This document shows positions 16,294 through 24,013 of a DNA stretch of 27,112 bases, one piece after another (position 1 is the stretch's first letter; each line of letters opens with the position of its first letter). The notes below the pieces were generated by a model. That model was not told the origin of the DNA, made no database searches, and worked only from the letters and a program-made list of their open reading frames with translations. A program made the translations under genes and the position numbers. The stretch comes from DAISIL01 sp036822015 (GTDB lineage: Bacteria; Bacteroidota; Bacteroidia; Cytophagales; Bernardetiaceae), in the NCBI GenBank assembly GCA_036822015.1, contig DAISIL010000045.1, forward strand, positions 1-27,112. The letters are read 5' to 3'.

Positions 16294-16521
16294 CTAATCT
16301 CTTGTTGTCCAGTGCCATACACTCGTCAGAGAGTTAGACAACATCCGTAGGGTAACCCACGACCGTCGCAACTCTTGTCGAGACATGAAAACTGCCCCAA
16401 AAGGCAGCAACAAAATCATCAGCAAAAACTCAAAAGGAAAGAGGGACAGCCAGAAGATCAGGCACACAAGCACGCCAAAAATACCAAAAGGCAAGCGAAT
16501 CAATGTGATGATAACGTTCAT
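16294..16521 (-). CDS. Small hydrophobic membrane protein of unknown function
   Basis: The product has 75 residues from the ATG at 16519-16521 (MNVIITLIRLPFGIFGVLVC). An in-frame ATG at 16632 would add 37 polar residues and cross the start of gldG, so it is rejected. Two closely spaced helices (about 3-25 and 27-48) are followed by a basic tail (SRQELRRSWVTLRMLSNSL). I recognise no family. It is divergent from gldG with 21 nt between the starts and convergent with the T9SS gene (6-nt gap). The clear membrane pattern supports it as real despite its size. Confidence 0.55.
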   Translation of the reverse strand: MNVIITLIRLPFGIFGVLVCLIFWLSLFPFEFLLMILLLPFGAVFMSRQELRRSWVTLRMLSNSLTSVWHWTTRD

Positions 16522-16529
16522 TTTTATTG

Positions 16530-16537
16530 TAAGTTTG
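16530..16537 (+). promoter_or_regulatory. -7 box directly before gldG
   Basis: TAAGTTTG fits TAnnTTTG and ends 5 nt before the ATG at 16543, so the message would be leaderless or nearly so. No -33 TTTG is seen. It supports 16543 over the in-frame ATG at 16375. Confidence 0.45.
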
Positions 16538-16542
16538 TAGCC

Positions 16543-18297
16543 ATGTTGAAGCCTTATGTACGTCCTACGGAAACTGCGCTCGAATTGTTGGCGATTTTTT
16601 TGGGATTGGTGTTCCTGTATCTCGTCGGACAAAAGTATTTTCTTCGCTTAGACCTAACCGAAGAAAAGCGTTATACCCTCAACCAGGCAACAAAAAATAC
16701 CCTAGCCACACTAGATCAAAGTCTGCATATCGAAATTTATCTAGCCGGTGATCTCAATGCAGATTTTAAAAGATTGCAGAAAAGCATCCAAGAAAAAATA
16801 GAAGAGTTTGGACTTTATGCCAACAAGCGCATCACCTATACCCTCACCGACCCCCAGCAACTTGTCGATGACCCCGAACGCAAGCAACAATTTTTTCAGG
16901 AACTCGCCCGTATGGGTATCACCCCCACACAGGTTACCCGACAAGAGGAAGGAAAAGTGGTTCAGGCACTGGTATTTCCGGGGGCAGCCATTCGGCAAGG
17001 CAATAAAGAACTGGGTGTACTGCTCCTAAAAGGCAATAAAGCCGATACCCCCGAGCAACAACTTCAGCAGTCCATCGAAAACATTGAGTATGAACTCATA
17101 ACGGCTATCCAGAAGCTCTCCCGCAGTGCGCGTAAAAGCGTAGCTTTTGTGCAAGACCTCCAAACGCTACGCCCCGAAGATACCTACGCCCTGCGACAGG
17201 CTTTGAGTCAGTCTTATATCGTTGAGCAGATTAAGCTATCCAAAGAAGATCCCTACACCTATGATGCTCTTATCCTGGCCCAGCCCAAAGCACGCCTTTC
17301 AGAAATTGAACGCTATCGCCTCGATCAGTATATCATGCGAGGCGGAAAAGTGCTATTTTTTATTGATCCCATTCAGATGAACCTTGATAGCATCGCCCAG
17401 GGGGGGACCTATGCTTTTGGTTATGACCTCAACCTGGAGGATATGCTCTTTCGCTATGGCGTTAGGCTTAATCTGGATTTGGTGCAAGATCAACTGCTGC
17501 ATGGCTTTATCACCGTCAATACAGGTAATTTTGGTAATCAAAGCAATCTTCAAAACCTCCCCTGGGTATATCACGTGATTTTAAATCGCTTTGCGCAACA
17601 TCCCGTTACCCGCAATCTTGATGCGATTTATGCCCGTTTTGTGAGCAGCATGGATACCGTCAAATCGCCGGGTATCACAAAGACTCCTTTGCTTTTTACG
17701 TCCGATTACAGCCGAACGCGCCGCTGTCCTACGATGGTGGACATCAACGAAATCAAGCAGTTAGGGCAAAACCCCGATCTGTTCAAACAAAAAAATATTC
17801 CCGTAGCCTATCTGCTCGAGGGAGCCTTTCGATCCGTTTATGAGGGACGTTTTCCGCCCCGTGAAGTGGATCGCAGCCAATACCGCCCACAGGGGCTGCC
17901 TACGCGCCTGCTTGTCTGTGCCGATGGGGATTTGATTCGGAACGAGTTGCACCCCAAAACCAAAAAGCCTATGCCGCTGGGCTATGATCCAGCTTCGGGG
18001 GGGATGTTTTCCAATCTGGCATTTGTGGAAAATGCGCTAGCTTATCTACTTGATCCAGAGGGGGTTATCCTCTCTCGTAACCAACAAATCAAGATGCGTC
18101 CACTCGATACGCAACGCCTGACTAACGAAAAAATTTACTGGCAGTCCTTTAATTTGATCTTACCCTTAGCGTTTTTGGCGGCTTTGGCTGTGTTGCTGTT
18201 TTGGTGGCGCAGAAAAAAATATGGACATATTACCGCTCCCCAAAGATCGGATAGCGAAGATACTCCGGTTCTGAATAAGGAGAATGATGATAGATAA
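16543..18297 (+). CDS. gldG: Gliding motility ABC transporter subunit GldG
   Basis: The product has 584 residues from the ATG at 16543. Family architecture: an N-terminal helix (LELLAIFLGLVFLYLVGQKY) followed by RLDLTEEKRYTLN, the hallmark start of GldG/ABC_transp_aux proteins. A long periplasmic part follows (SIENIEYELITAIQKL, RGGKVLFFIDPIQMNLD, ADGDLIRNELHP, FSNLAFVENALAYLLDPEG), then a C-terminal helix (NLILPLAFLAALAVLLFWWR). GldG works with GldA (ATPase) and GldF (permease) in an ABC transporter linked to gliding in Flavobacterium. Unusually, no gldF lies directly upstream. The 3' end overlaps the convergent M14 peptidase gene by 68 nt. A gliding role is family knowledge; whether this cell glides is not shown. 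Confidence 0.87.
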   Translation: MLKPYVRPTETALELLAIFLGLVFLYLVGQKYFLRLDLTEEKRYTLNQATKNTLATLDQSLHIEIYLAGDLNADFKRLQKSIQEKIEEFGLYANKRITYTLTDPQQLVDDPERKQQFFQELARMGITPTQVTRQEEGKVVQALVFPGAAIRQGNKELGVLLLKGNKADTPEQQLQQSIENIEYELITAIQKLSRSARKSVAFVQDLQTLRPEDTYALRQALSQSYIVEQIKLSKEDPYTYDALILAQPKARLSEIERYRLDQYIMRGGKVLFFIDPIQMNLDSIAQGGTYAFGYDLNLEDMLFRYGVRLNLDLVQDQLLHGFITVNTGNFGNQSNLQNLPWVYHVILNRFAQHPVTRNLDAIYARFVSSMDTVKSPGITKTPLLFTSDYSRTRRCPTMVDINEIKQLGQNPDLFKQKNIPVAYLLEGAFRSVYEGRFPPREVDRSQYRPQGLPTRLLVCADGDLIRNELHPKTKKPMPLGYDPASGGMFSNLAFVENALAYLLDPEGVILSRNQQIKMRPLDTQRLTNEKIYWQSFNLILPLAFLAALAVLLFWWRRKKYGHITAPQRSDSEDTPVLNKENDDR

Positions 18298-19960
18298 ACA
18301 AAAGCTGGGCATAGGCATTGTTTGCAAAATTTTTATCTATCTTTCGTTTTTCGTTAAGTTTTTGTTGCAAATCGGGATCACGGGCGAGTAAGTCGGCTGC
18401 CAGGGCATCAAAAGCATAATCTGAAATTCCTTCTTTGCGTTGCAAGATCGCATCAAAGAAATTCCAATTAAAAAACGAATCTTCAGCTTCGGGCCAAAGG
18501 GTTTCCATGAGGTAACGCGCTTTAGGCTGGCGCAAGGATACCCGAACATCACCTTTGCGCAGGCGCACCTCTGCCGTACTTGTGCGTATGTAGGTATCGT
18601 AGTGCAAATAATGCCCTTCATAGGGGTTGGTATAAGTTTTAAAATCTTTGATATAATATACTTCAACTTGAAGTGTCGTATCTCGGGAAAGGGTATCGAG
18701 TTGGATGCCGTTCAAGTGCAGGCGTTCTAACACTTGATAGTCCGATTGTGGGATCCAAAAAGCCTGTGGCATGGCTACCCTTCGGGTGGGACGGTAGCGG
18801 GCATAAAACGGAATCTTTTTTTGGAAGGGTTTTTCCCGATCATAATACCGCTGTGGAAGTCCTGTAACGGGGCTTTTTTGATAGACGGCCTGATACCCTT
18901 GAAAATCAATCTTTTCTACTTTTGTGCTATCCAGTTGCCAGCCGAAATAAAAGGTAGTATCCGAATGGCTTTGGGACTGGCTCTTCTTTTCTCGAATTTG
19001 GGATGCCTCTTGATAGAGGATTTCTAGGTAGCCCTTCAAAAAATGATACATCGCATTTACCCTGCGTTCATAGGGCTTAAGCATGTGGAGTTCAGGAACC
19101 GTAGCCAGGACATCAAACATGGCTGCATAACCACTCGAATAGCGAGGTAAATCTAGGAATTGAGCAAAACCGCTGTCGGGGGGATGCCTCCAGGCATTGA
19201 CGTAAGGAATACTGGGTTCATTGTACTTTTTTAGCAAATGATCGGAAAGTTTTGGCTGAAAAACCTCCCGAAAATAATCAGCCAAGGGCGGAGACAACTT
19301 ATCGGAGGCCGTATGTAGGAGGGTAAGCGTGTAGGGATAATCTGCCCCATTGGAGACGTGTGTATCCACCAACGCAATGGGCTGCCATCGCTGGAATATT
19401 TGAAAAAAAGTACGGGCATTTCGGGTGTCCGCTTTGATAAAGTCGCGGTTGAGATCATAGTTGCGGGCATTGCCACGAAAGCCCATTTGGTGCGGCCCCG
19501 CCTGATTGGGGCGTGTAAAATGCCGCCGATTAAGTGCGCCACCGATGTTGTAAAAAGGAATGACCACCAATACAAGGTTCTCAAAATCAGTGCGTAACTT
19601 TTTATTACTACATAGCTCATACAAAAGGCGAAGGCTGGCATCTACCCCATCCGGTTCGCCTGGGTGAATGGCATTGTTTATCAGACAAACAAATTGATTG
19701 GTTGTCAGGGAGTCTGGACTTTTGGTTTGTCGTGCCGAGAAGATGGCTGTGTGTAGTGGCAGTCCGGCATCGGTGTCCCCGACGGCTTCCAGATGTAGGT
19801 AGGGAGAGTTAGCAGCGAGTTGTTCCAAAAATGTAATACCTTCCTGGTAGGTTAAGGTTTGGTTTTGGCTTACTCGGTCAGGGAGTGAGGGAAGATTTTG
19901 CGCGATTACGTGGAGATGTAAGCAAAGTATCAAAAAAGTAGAAAAAATGTATTTCATCAA
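18230..19960 (-). CDS. Secreted M14-family zinc carboxypeptidase-like protein
   Basis: The product has 576 residues. Residues 1-21 form a signal peptide (MKYIFSTFLILCLHLHVIAQ). The M14 domain spans about 35-310, with zinc ligands His99 and Glu102 in NNAIHPGEPDG and His201 in LVDTHVSNGADY. The substrate-binding Arg/Asn region is RGNARNYDLNRDFIK at 162-176, and the likely catalytic glutamate is Glu290 in TVPELHMLKPYERR. The C-terminal 260 residues are of unknown, strand-rich type. It should cleave C-terminal residues from peptides, or act on peptidoglycan-derived peptides, in the periplasm. It follows the TMTC-like gene with a 4-nt ATGA overlap and is convergent with gldG (68-nt overlap). All catalytic residues seem present; the substrate is unknown. 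Confidence 0.85.
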   Translation of the reverse strand: MMKYIFSTFLILCLHLHVIAQNLPSLPDRVSQNQTLTYQEGITFLEQLAANSPYLHLEAVGDTDAGLPLHTAIFSARQTKSPDSLTTNQFVCLINNAIHPGEPDGVDASLRLLYELCSNKKLRTDFENLVLVVIPFYNIGGALNRRHFTRPNQAGPHQMGFRGNARNYDLNRDFIKADTRNARTFFQIFQRWQPIALVDTHVSNGADYPYTLTLLHTASDKLSPPLADYFREVFQPKLSDHLLKKYNEPSIPYVNAWRHPPDSGFAQFLDLPRYSSGYAAMFDVLATVPELHMLKPYERRVNAMYHFLKGYLEILYQEASQIREKKSQSQSHSDTTFYFGWQLDSTKVEKIDFQGYQAVYQKSPVTGLPQRYYDREKPFQKKIPFYARYRPTRRVAMPQAFWIPQSDYQVLERLHLNGIQLDTLSRDTTLQVEVYYIKDFKTYTNPYEGHYLHYDTYIRTSTAEVRLRKGDVRVSLRQPKARYLMETLWPEAEDSFFNWNFFDAILQRKEGISDYAFDALAADLLARDPDLQQKLNEKRKIDKNFANNAYAQLLFIYHHSPYSEPEYLRYPIFGER

Positions 19961-22113
19961 GAGCCTTTGTTAAGCGTGCCGGCCTTGCGGTAGTAGGATT
20001 GGGCAAGTTCGATTTCTCCCATCTCTTCATAGATCATCGCCAGGCTTTCGTATAAGGTTGGGTTTTGTGCATCCATACGGATGGCTTTTTTAAGATTTTT
20101 GATACCACCTTCATAGTCTCCCTTGCGGGCAAGTGCCATGGAGAGATGTTCAAGGATGTAAGTATTTTCTGGATCAAAGGAAAGTGCTGTCCTAAAATTT
20201 TCAATCGCCATGGACATACTCCCACTTTTGCGTTCACTGACTAGCCCTAGCCCAACATAGGCACTCACATTGGTTTTATCAAAATCAATAGCTGTGTTAT
20301 AGGCTAGAATAGAAAAATCAAGGCTATCAATTTTTGCATATAGATCTCCTAATTGCTGAAAAGCGACGGAACGTTCTCGTTTAGTAACGGTGCGGTACTT
20401 TTTCTGATTGACGATCCACTGTTGGGTATAGTCGATGCTTTCCACATAATTTCCTCTCTTGAGAGCAATCAAGGCCAGGTTACGGTAAGCCTCTGCTGTG
20501 GTGGGGTCTATTTCTATGGCTTTTTTGTAGCAGGCATCGGCTTTGTAATGATCGTAAAGTGCCATTTCGGTATTGCCCAATAACACCCAGGCAGCGGCAT
20601 TGTCTGGATATATTTCGATACCCCGCTTGAGGTGAGATACCCCTTCGTTGATGAGATGTAGGCGTTCTTCGGTATTTTTGATGTTAGCGGCCCTGTGGAG
20701 GTACTCCTCAGCAAGCATATTGCGTATTTTGGCACTATTGGGCGCGTATTTGACATCCTCCAGGAGTAGGGTAAAATTATTTTCCCAGACCTTGCTTCGC
20801 TGTACCGTTTTGATGGCAAAAAACGTCATCACGATCAGGGATATTGCCCAAATCAAGGTGTAGATACTGTATCGTTGGGCGTAATAAAGTCGCGAAAAAT
20901 AGGTAGCTACATAATAGACAAAATACACAAAGCCAATGCAAATGCCCAGCGATGGAATGTACAAGAGGTTTTCGTCCATGACAACACCGGTGGGAAAAAT
21001 CAGATTGCTGACCGTTGAGATCGTTCCCAGGGAAAGCACAAAATATAGAAAGGCAAAGCTGACGACATTGCGGCGGCGTAGCATCGAAATTGTAGCGGCA
21101 ATCAAGCCCAGTCCATAAAACAATAAGATTCCCCATACGGCCGGATCAGAAAATTGACGGAGTGGGATTTCGTTGTAGGAGTAGTCATGGGAGAGCTGGA
21201 AAGGGAAAATCAAGATTTTGAGGTAGCGCCCGGCTACATAAATCAGGGTGGCGTATTTTTCGGCATTGGTGGCGTGCAGAAAGGGATTATTGAGTAAGTC
21301 GTTGAGTTGTACGGCTTCCAACGCAAAGAACTCCTGGGCTTTGACAAAAACAAGTGCCGTGATCCAGAAGGGAACCGCCAGCACGAGTAGTTCTCGCTTT
21401 TTTAAGTCGGAGAAGCAGTACAGGATCAGGGGAATGATAACCAGGAAAGAAACAGATATTTCGTTGGAAATCAAGGCGCAACCAAAGCTAAGCAGGATCG
21501 GAGGCAGGAGGAGGAGTTTGAACGTAAAGGAGCGTTGTGTGCCGAGCAAGACCAGGTAGGTCGTGATGAGCAAGAAAAAGAAGGCGAGCAGGTCATCCCG
21601 TTGTTGGACATTGGCGACAATATCGGTATGGATCGGATGCACCACAAAAAGCACCGTAGCCATGAAGGGCATAATACTCCGCAGAAAATCAGGAAGGCGG
21701 TGATTGCCAAACATTTGGTGCAACGTAAACAACAGCAACAAACAAGTAAGGCTATAAATGATCGTATTGATGGCATGACTGACCATCGGGTTTACGCCAA
21801 AAAACTCGTATTCAATCGCGAAGGTAATGATCGAAAACGGGCGGTATTGTCCTCCTGCCCGAATCTCCTGATGCTGCCTAAGGAACCCTTTGAACGAATC
21901 GTGAATCAAAATATCGCTGATGCCATTCAAGCCGCGTAGGGCATACTCGTTCTCCGTGAACACCATCTGATCGCCGAGGGCGTAATCATGTGTAAACGTA
22001 TGTAAATAAAGGACAAACGAAAGGGTGGTTATGAGAAAAGCCTGGAAAGCTCGGCGATGCAATAGCCCTACAGATGGAGCCAACAGGAAGTGTCGTATGG
22101 CAGCTAAACGCAT
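19957..22113 (-). CDS. TMTC-like membrane glycosyltransferase with TPR repeats
   Basis: The product has 718 residues. The N-terminal 435 residues hold 10-12 helices of the GT-C type. THDYALGDQMVFTENEYALR matches the acidic first-loop motif, and VVHPIHTDIVANVQQRDDLL matches the 'HPxHTEAVAxxxGRADLL' stretch of TMTC/DUF1736 proteins. The C-terminal part (about 445-715) holds six or more TPRs (for example AAAWVLLGNTEMALYDHYKA, PTTAEAYRNLALIALKRGNY). Eukaryotic TMTC proteins O-mannosylate cadherins from a lipid-linked sugar. A bacterial counterpart may glycosylate exported proteins in the periplasm, but this is inference. The gene is the first of a two-gene unit with the M14 peptidase; a one-mismatch -7 box (TAGCCTTG, complement of 22135-22142) lies 22 nt before its start. 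Confidence 0.78.
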   Translation of the reverse strand: MRLAAIRHFLLAPSVGLLHRRAFQAFLITTLSFVLYLHTFTHDYALGDQMVFTENEYALRGLNGISDILIHDSFKGFLRQHQEIRAGGQYRPFSIITFAIEYEFFGVNPMVSHAINTIIYSLTCLLLLFTLHQMFGNHRLPDFLRSIMPFMATVLFVVHPIHTDIVANVQQRDDLLAFFFLLITTYLVLLGTQRSFTFKLLLLPPILLSFGCALISNEISVSFLVIIPLILYCFSDLKKRELLVLAVPFWITALVFVKAQEFFALEAVQLNDLLNNPFLHATNAEKYATLIYVAGRYLKILIFPFQLSHDYSYNEIPLRQFSDPAVWGILLFYGLGLIAATISMLRRRNVVSFAFLYFVLSLGTISTVSNLIFPTGVVMDENLLYIPSLGICIGFVYFVYYVATYFSRLYYAQRYSIYTLIWAISLIVMTFFAIKTVQRSKVWENNFTLLLEDVKYAPNSAKIRNMLAEEYLHRAANIKNTEERLHLINEGVSHLKRGIEIYPDNAAAWVLLGNTEMALYDHYKADACYKKAIEIDPTTAEAYRNLALIALKRGNYVESIDYTQQWIVNQKKYRTVTKRERSVAFQQLGDLYAKIDSLDFSILAYNTAIDFDKTNVSAYVGLGLVSERKSGSMSMAIENFRTALSFDPENTYILEHLSMALARKGDYEGGIKNLKKAIRMDAQNPTLYESLAMIYEEMGEIELAQSYYRKAGTLNKGS

Positions 22114-22163
22114 AGCGGGGCGGTAGGGTTAAGTCAAGGCTAAAATTATGCTTTTTCCTTGAG

Positions 22164-22184
22164 AAAGTAAACTTTGTTTACTTT
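22164..22184. terminator. Perfect 9-bp hairpin after the MlaE-type gene
   Basis: AAAGTAAAC (22164-22172), loop TTT, then GTTTACTTT (22176-22184) form a perfect stem. It begins 2 nt after the stop codon of the permease gene in the direction of transcription. The T-run (22182-22188) lies on the plus strand side, so for the minus transcript the stem is preceded by A's and followed only by TTTCTC. It may be a weak or bidirectional terminator, an RNA-stabilising end, or an operator for the TMTC-like gene. Confidence 0.45.
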
Positions 22185-22186
22185 TT

Positions 22187-22915
22187 TTATAGCAAGAGTT
22201 GCGCCAATAAATAATCGGCAATCAAAATACCGATACAACTCTTCGTTACGGCGGTGGTGCTGGCACGTCCTACCTCTAATGCCCCTCCACGGGTATAAAA
22301 ACCTTCAAAAGCTGAAATAGAGGTTACGAGAAAACCAAAAACAAAAGACTTAATCAAGGCAAACGTAGCGTTGAAGGGCACAAAATCCCAGCGGATGCCG
22401 TAAATATAATCCTCGGCACTCAAAGCACCCGTCAGCGTACCGGCCAGGAAGCCCCCCAAAATGCTCAAAAAACCCGCCAGCACCACAAGCATCGGATACA
22501 TCAGCACGCCAGCCAGCACTTTGGGTAAAACCAAATAAGAGACCGAGTTGATGCCCATGACTTCAATGGCATCAATTTGCTCCGTGATGCGCATCGTTCC
22601 TAGCCCACCCGAAATGCTTGATCCTACTTTGCCCGCAAAAACAATCGCCGTAATCGTAGGAGCTAGTTCGAGTAAGGTCATATCGCGGACAATATTGCCG
22701 ATCAAAGCCAAAGGCAGGTAGGGAATACTGAATTTGTAAGCCGTTTGTACCGTCGTAACGGCACCAATAAACGAAGAAACCAAAGCAACAATATAGACAG
22801 AATCAATGCCGATCAGGATACACTCATCCATCAATAGCCGCCAATACACTTTAAACGACTCCCGCCGTCGAAACATCTTACCCAAAAAAATGAAATATTT
22901 ACCCAACTGCTCCAT
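22187..22915 (-). CDS. mlaE: MlaE/YrbE-type ABC transporter permease
   Basis: The product is a 242-residue inner-membrane permease of lipid (MCE/Mla) transporters, which move phospholipids or other hydrophobic molecules between inner and outer membrane. The family marks are clear: FIGAVTTVQTAYKF, ELAPTITAIVFAGKVGSSIS, LGTMRITEQIDAIEVMGINS (the conserved EQIDA cytoplasmic helix), and FGFLVTSISAFEGFYTRGGA near the end. It has about five helices and normal length. The partner genes, an MlaF-type ATPase and an MCE-domain protein, normally lie next to it in Bacteroidota, but neither is visible on either side here. A hairpin follows the stop codon. Confidence 0.88.
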   Translation of the reverse strand: MEQLGKYFIFLGKMFRRRESFKVYWRLLMDECILIGIDSVYIVALVSSFIGAVTTVQTAYKFSIPYLPLALIGNIVRDMTLLELAPTITAIVFAGKVGSSISGGLGTMRITEQIDAIEVMGINSVSYLVLPKVLAGVLMYPMLVVLAGFLSILGGFLAGTLTGALSAEDYIYGIRWDFVPFNATFALIKSFVFGFLVTSISAFEGFYTRGGALEVGRASTTAVTKSCIGILIADYLLAQLLL

Positions 22916-22944
22916 CGTTTACATGCTTTGTTTGATCTGGCACA

Positions 22945-22952
22945 CAAAGATA
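22945..22952 (-). promoter_or_regulatory. -7 box for the MlaE-type gene
   Basis: Read on the minus strand this is TATCTTTG, an exact TAnnTTTG match about 30 nt before the ATG at 22915. No -33 TTTG is seen at the usual distance. The remaining 120 nt up to the MerR gene are A+T-rich with TTTG motifs but no complete plus-strand box. Confidence 0.45.
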
Positions 22953-23072
22953 CAAAATTTAGTATGCAGCATGGGCGCACATTTTTTTTTAGTAATCTCA
23001 TTTGTTAATTCTTTTTGCTAAAACATTAAACACCCGTTTGAGTTATTAAGGTAAGAACAAAAGAGAGCGATT

Positions 23073-23990
23073 GTGAGGGCGATAAGATATTCGATTAAGG
23101 ATTTGGAGAACTTGACAGGTATCAAGGCGCATACGATTCGTATGTGGGAACAGCGATATAATATCGTTGAGCCTAAGCGCACGGAGACCAACATACGCTA
23201 TTATGATCCCGAGGATTTGAAGCGGATGCTAAACATCTCGCTCCTGAATCAAAACGGGTTCAAAATATCGCGTATTGCCAAAATGAAAAGTGCAGAATTG
23301 CACCACAAAGTACGTGAGACCATTGCGAAGGCTTCGGGCGACTACCAGTCCCAGATCAAAGCCTTAACCGTGGCCATGATCGAACTTGACGAGGAGCAGT
23401 TTGAAAAAGTTATGTCCACGAACATCTTGCAGATTGGCTTTGAAAAAACCATGATTGAGATCGTGTATCCCTTCCTGATGCGTGTAGGAACACTCTGGAC
23501 AACCGACGCCATCAATCCCTCCCAGGAACATTTCATCACCAATCTGATCCGGCAGAAAATCATCGTTGCCATTGATGGGCAAGTTACCCGCTCTGATGAT
23601 CGGATGCCCAAATATATGCTGTACTTGCCCAGCGGTGAGTTACACGAAATATCCTTGCTTTTTTCGTATTATCTGCTCAAATCAAGAGGCAACCATGTCG
23701 TTTATCTCGGGCAAAGTCTGCCGCTCGACGACCTCGAGGAGGCTTACAAAATCCACCGTCCTGATTTCATCTTGACTCTGATTACCTCTGTGCCAGGGGC
23801 AGGGGTGCAAAGTTATCTGGATCAACTCTCGGAGAAGTTCCCCGAAGCTACTACGCTTGTCAGTGGCTATCAGATTGTTGGGCAATATATCCAGCCAGCC
23901 GACAACATCGTGCCGCTCGCTAAGGTACAAGACCTGGTTACTTTTGCCGAAGAACAAAAACAGCTCTATCAACGAATGCGCAATGTCTAA
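23073..23990 (+). CDS. MerR-family regulator with cobalamin-binding domain (CarH-like)
   Basis: This is a transcription regulator of 305 residues beginning with GTG at 23073; RAIRYSIKDLENLTGIKAHT is the usual start of the MerR winged helix (residues 4-72, with HTIRMWEQRY as recognition helix). Residues about 88-165 are the four-helix cap domain with the Trp-x9-Glu-His motif of CarH proteins: Trp142, Glu152, His153 (WTTDAINPSQEH). Residues 178-290 form the B12-binding Rossmann domain with LHEIS (His191 as likely cobalt ligand), where family members often have DxHxxG. In CarH the residue after Trp is a His that caps cobalt after light exposure; here it is Thr143. The protein could sense adenosylcobalamin and perhaps light. 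It is 23 nt upstream of a glycosyltransferase gene and divergent from mlaE. Confidence 0.85.
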   Translation: MRAIRYSIKDLENLTGIKAHTIRMWEQRYNIVEPKRTETNIRYYDPEDLKRMLNISLLNQNGFKISRIAKMKSAELHHKVRETIAKASGDYQSQIKALTVAMIELDEEQFEKVMSTNILQIGFEKTMIEIVYPFLMRVGTLWTTDAINPSQEHFITNLIRQKIIVAIDGQVTRSDDRMPKYMLYLPSGELHEISLLFSYYLLKSRGNHVVYLGQSLPLDDLEEAYKIHRPDFILTLITSVPGAGVQSYLDQLSEKFPEATTLVSGYQIVGQYIQPADNIVPLAKVQDLVTFAEEQKQLYQRMRNV

Positions 23991-24001
23991 GTGGTTTTTG
24001 T

Positions 24002-24009
24002 TAATTTTG
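24002..24009 (+). promoter_or_regulatory. -7 box directly before the second glycosyltransferase
   Basis: TAATTTTG fits TAnnTTTG and ends 4 nt before the ATG at 24014, implying a leaderless message. TTTTTG at 23995-24000 is too close to act as -33. The gene may therefore have its own promoter besides read-through from the MerR gene. Confidence 0.4.
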
Positions 24010-24013
24010 CTAC

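Noticed and set aside
16375..16542. N-terminal extension of GldG from an upstream in-frame ATG
   Set aside because: The extension is polar and Lys/Gln-rich, antisense to the small membrane protein, and lies upstream of the -7 box; the family starts with the helix encoded from 16543.
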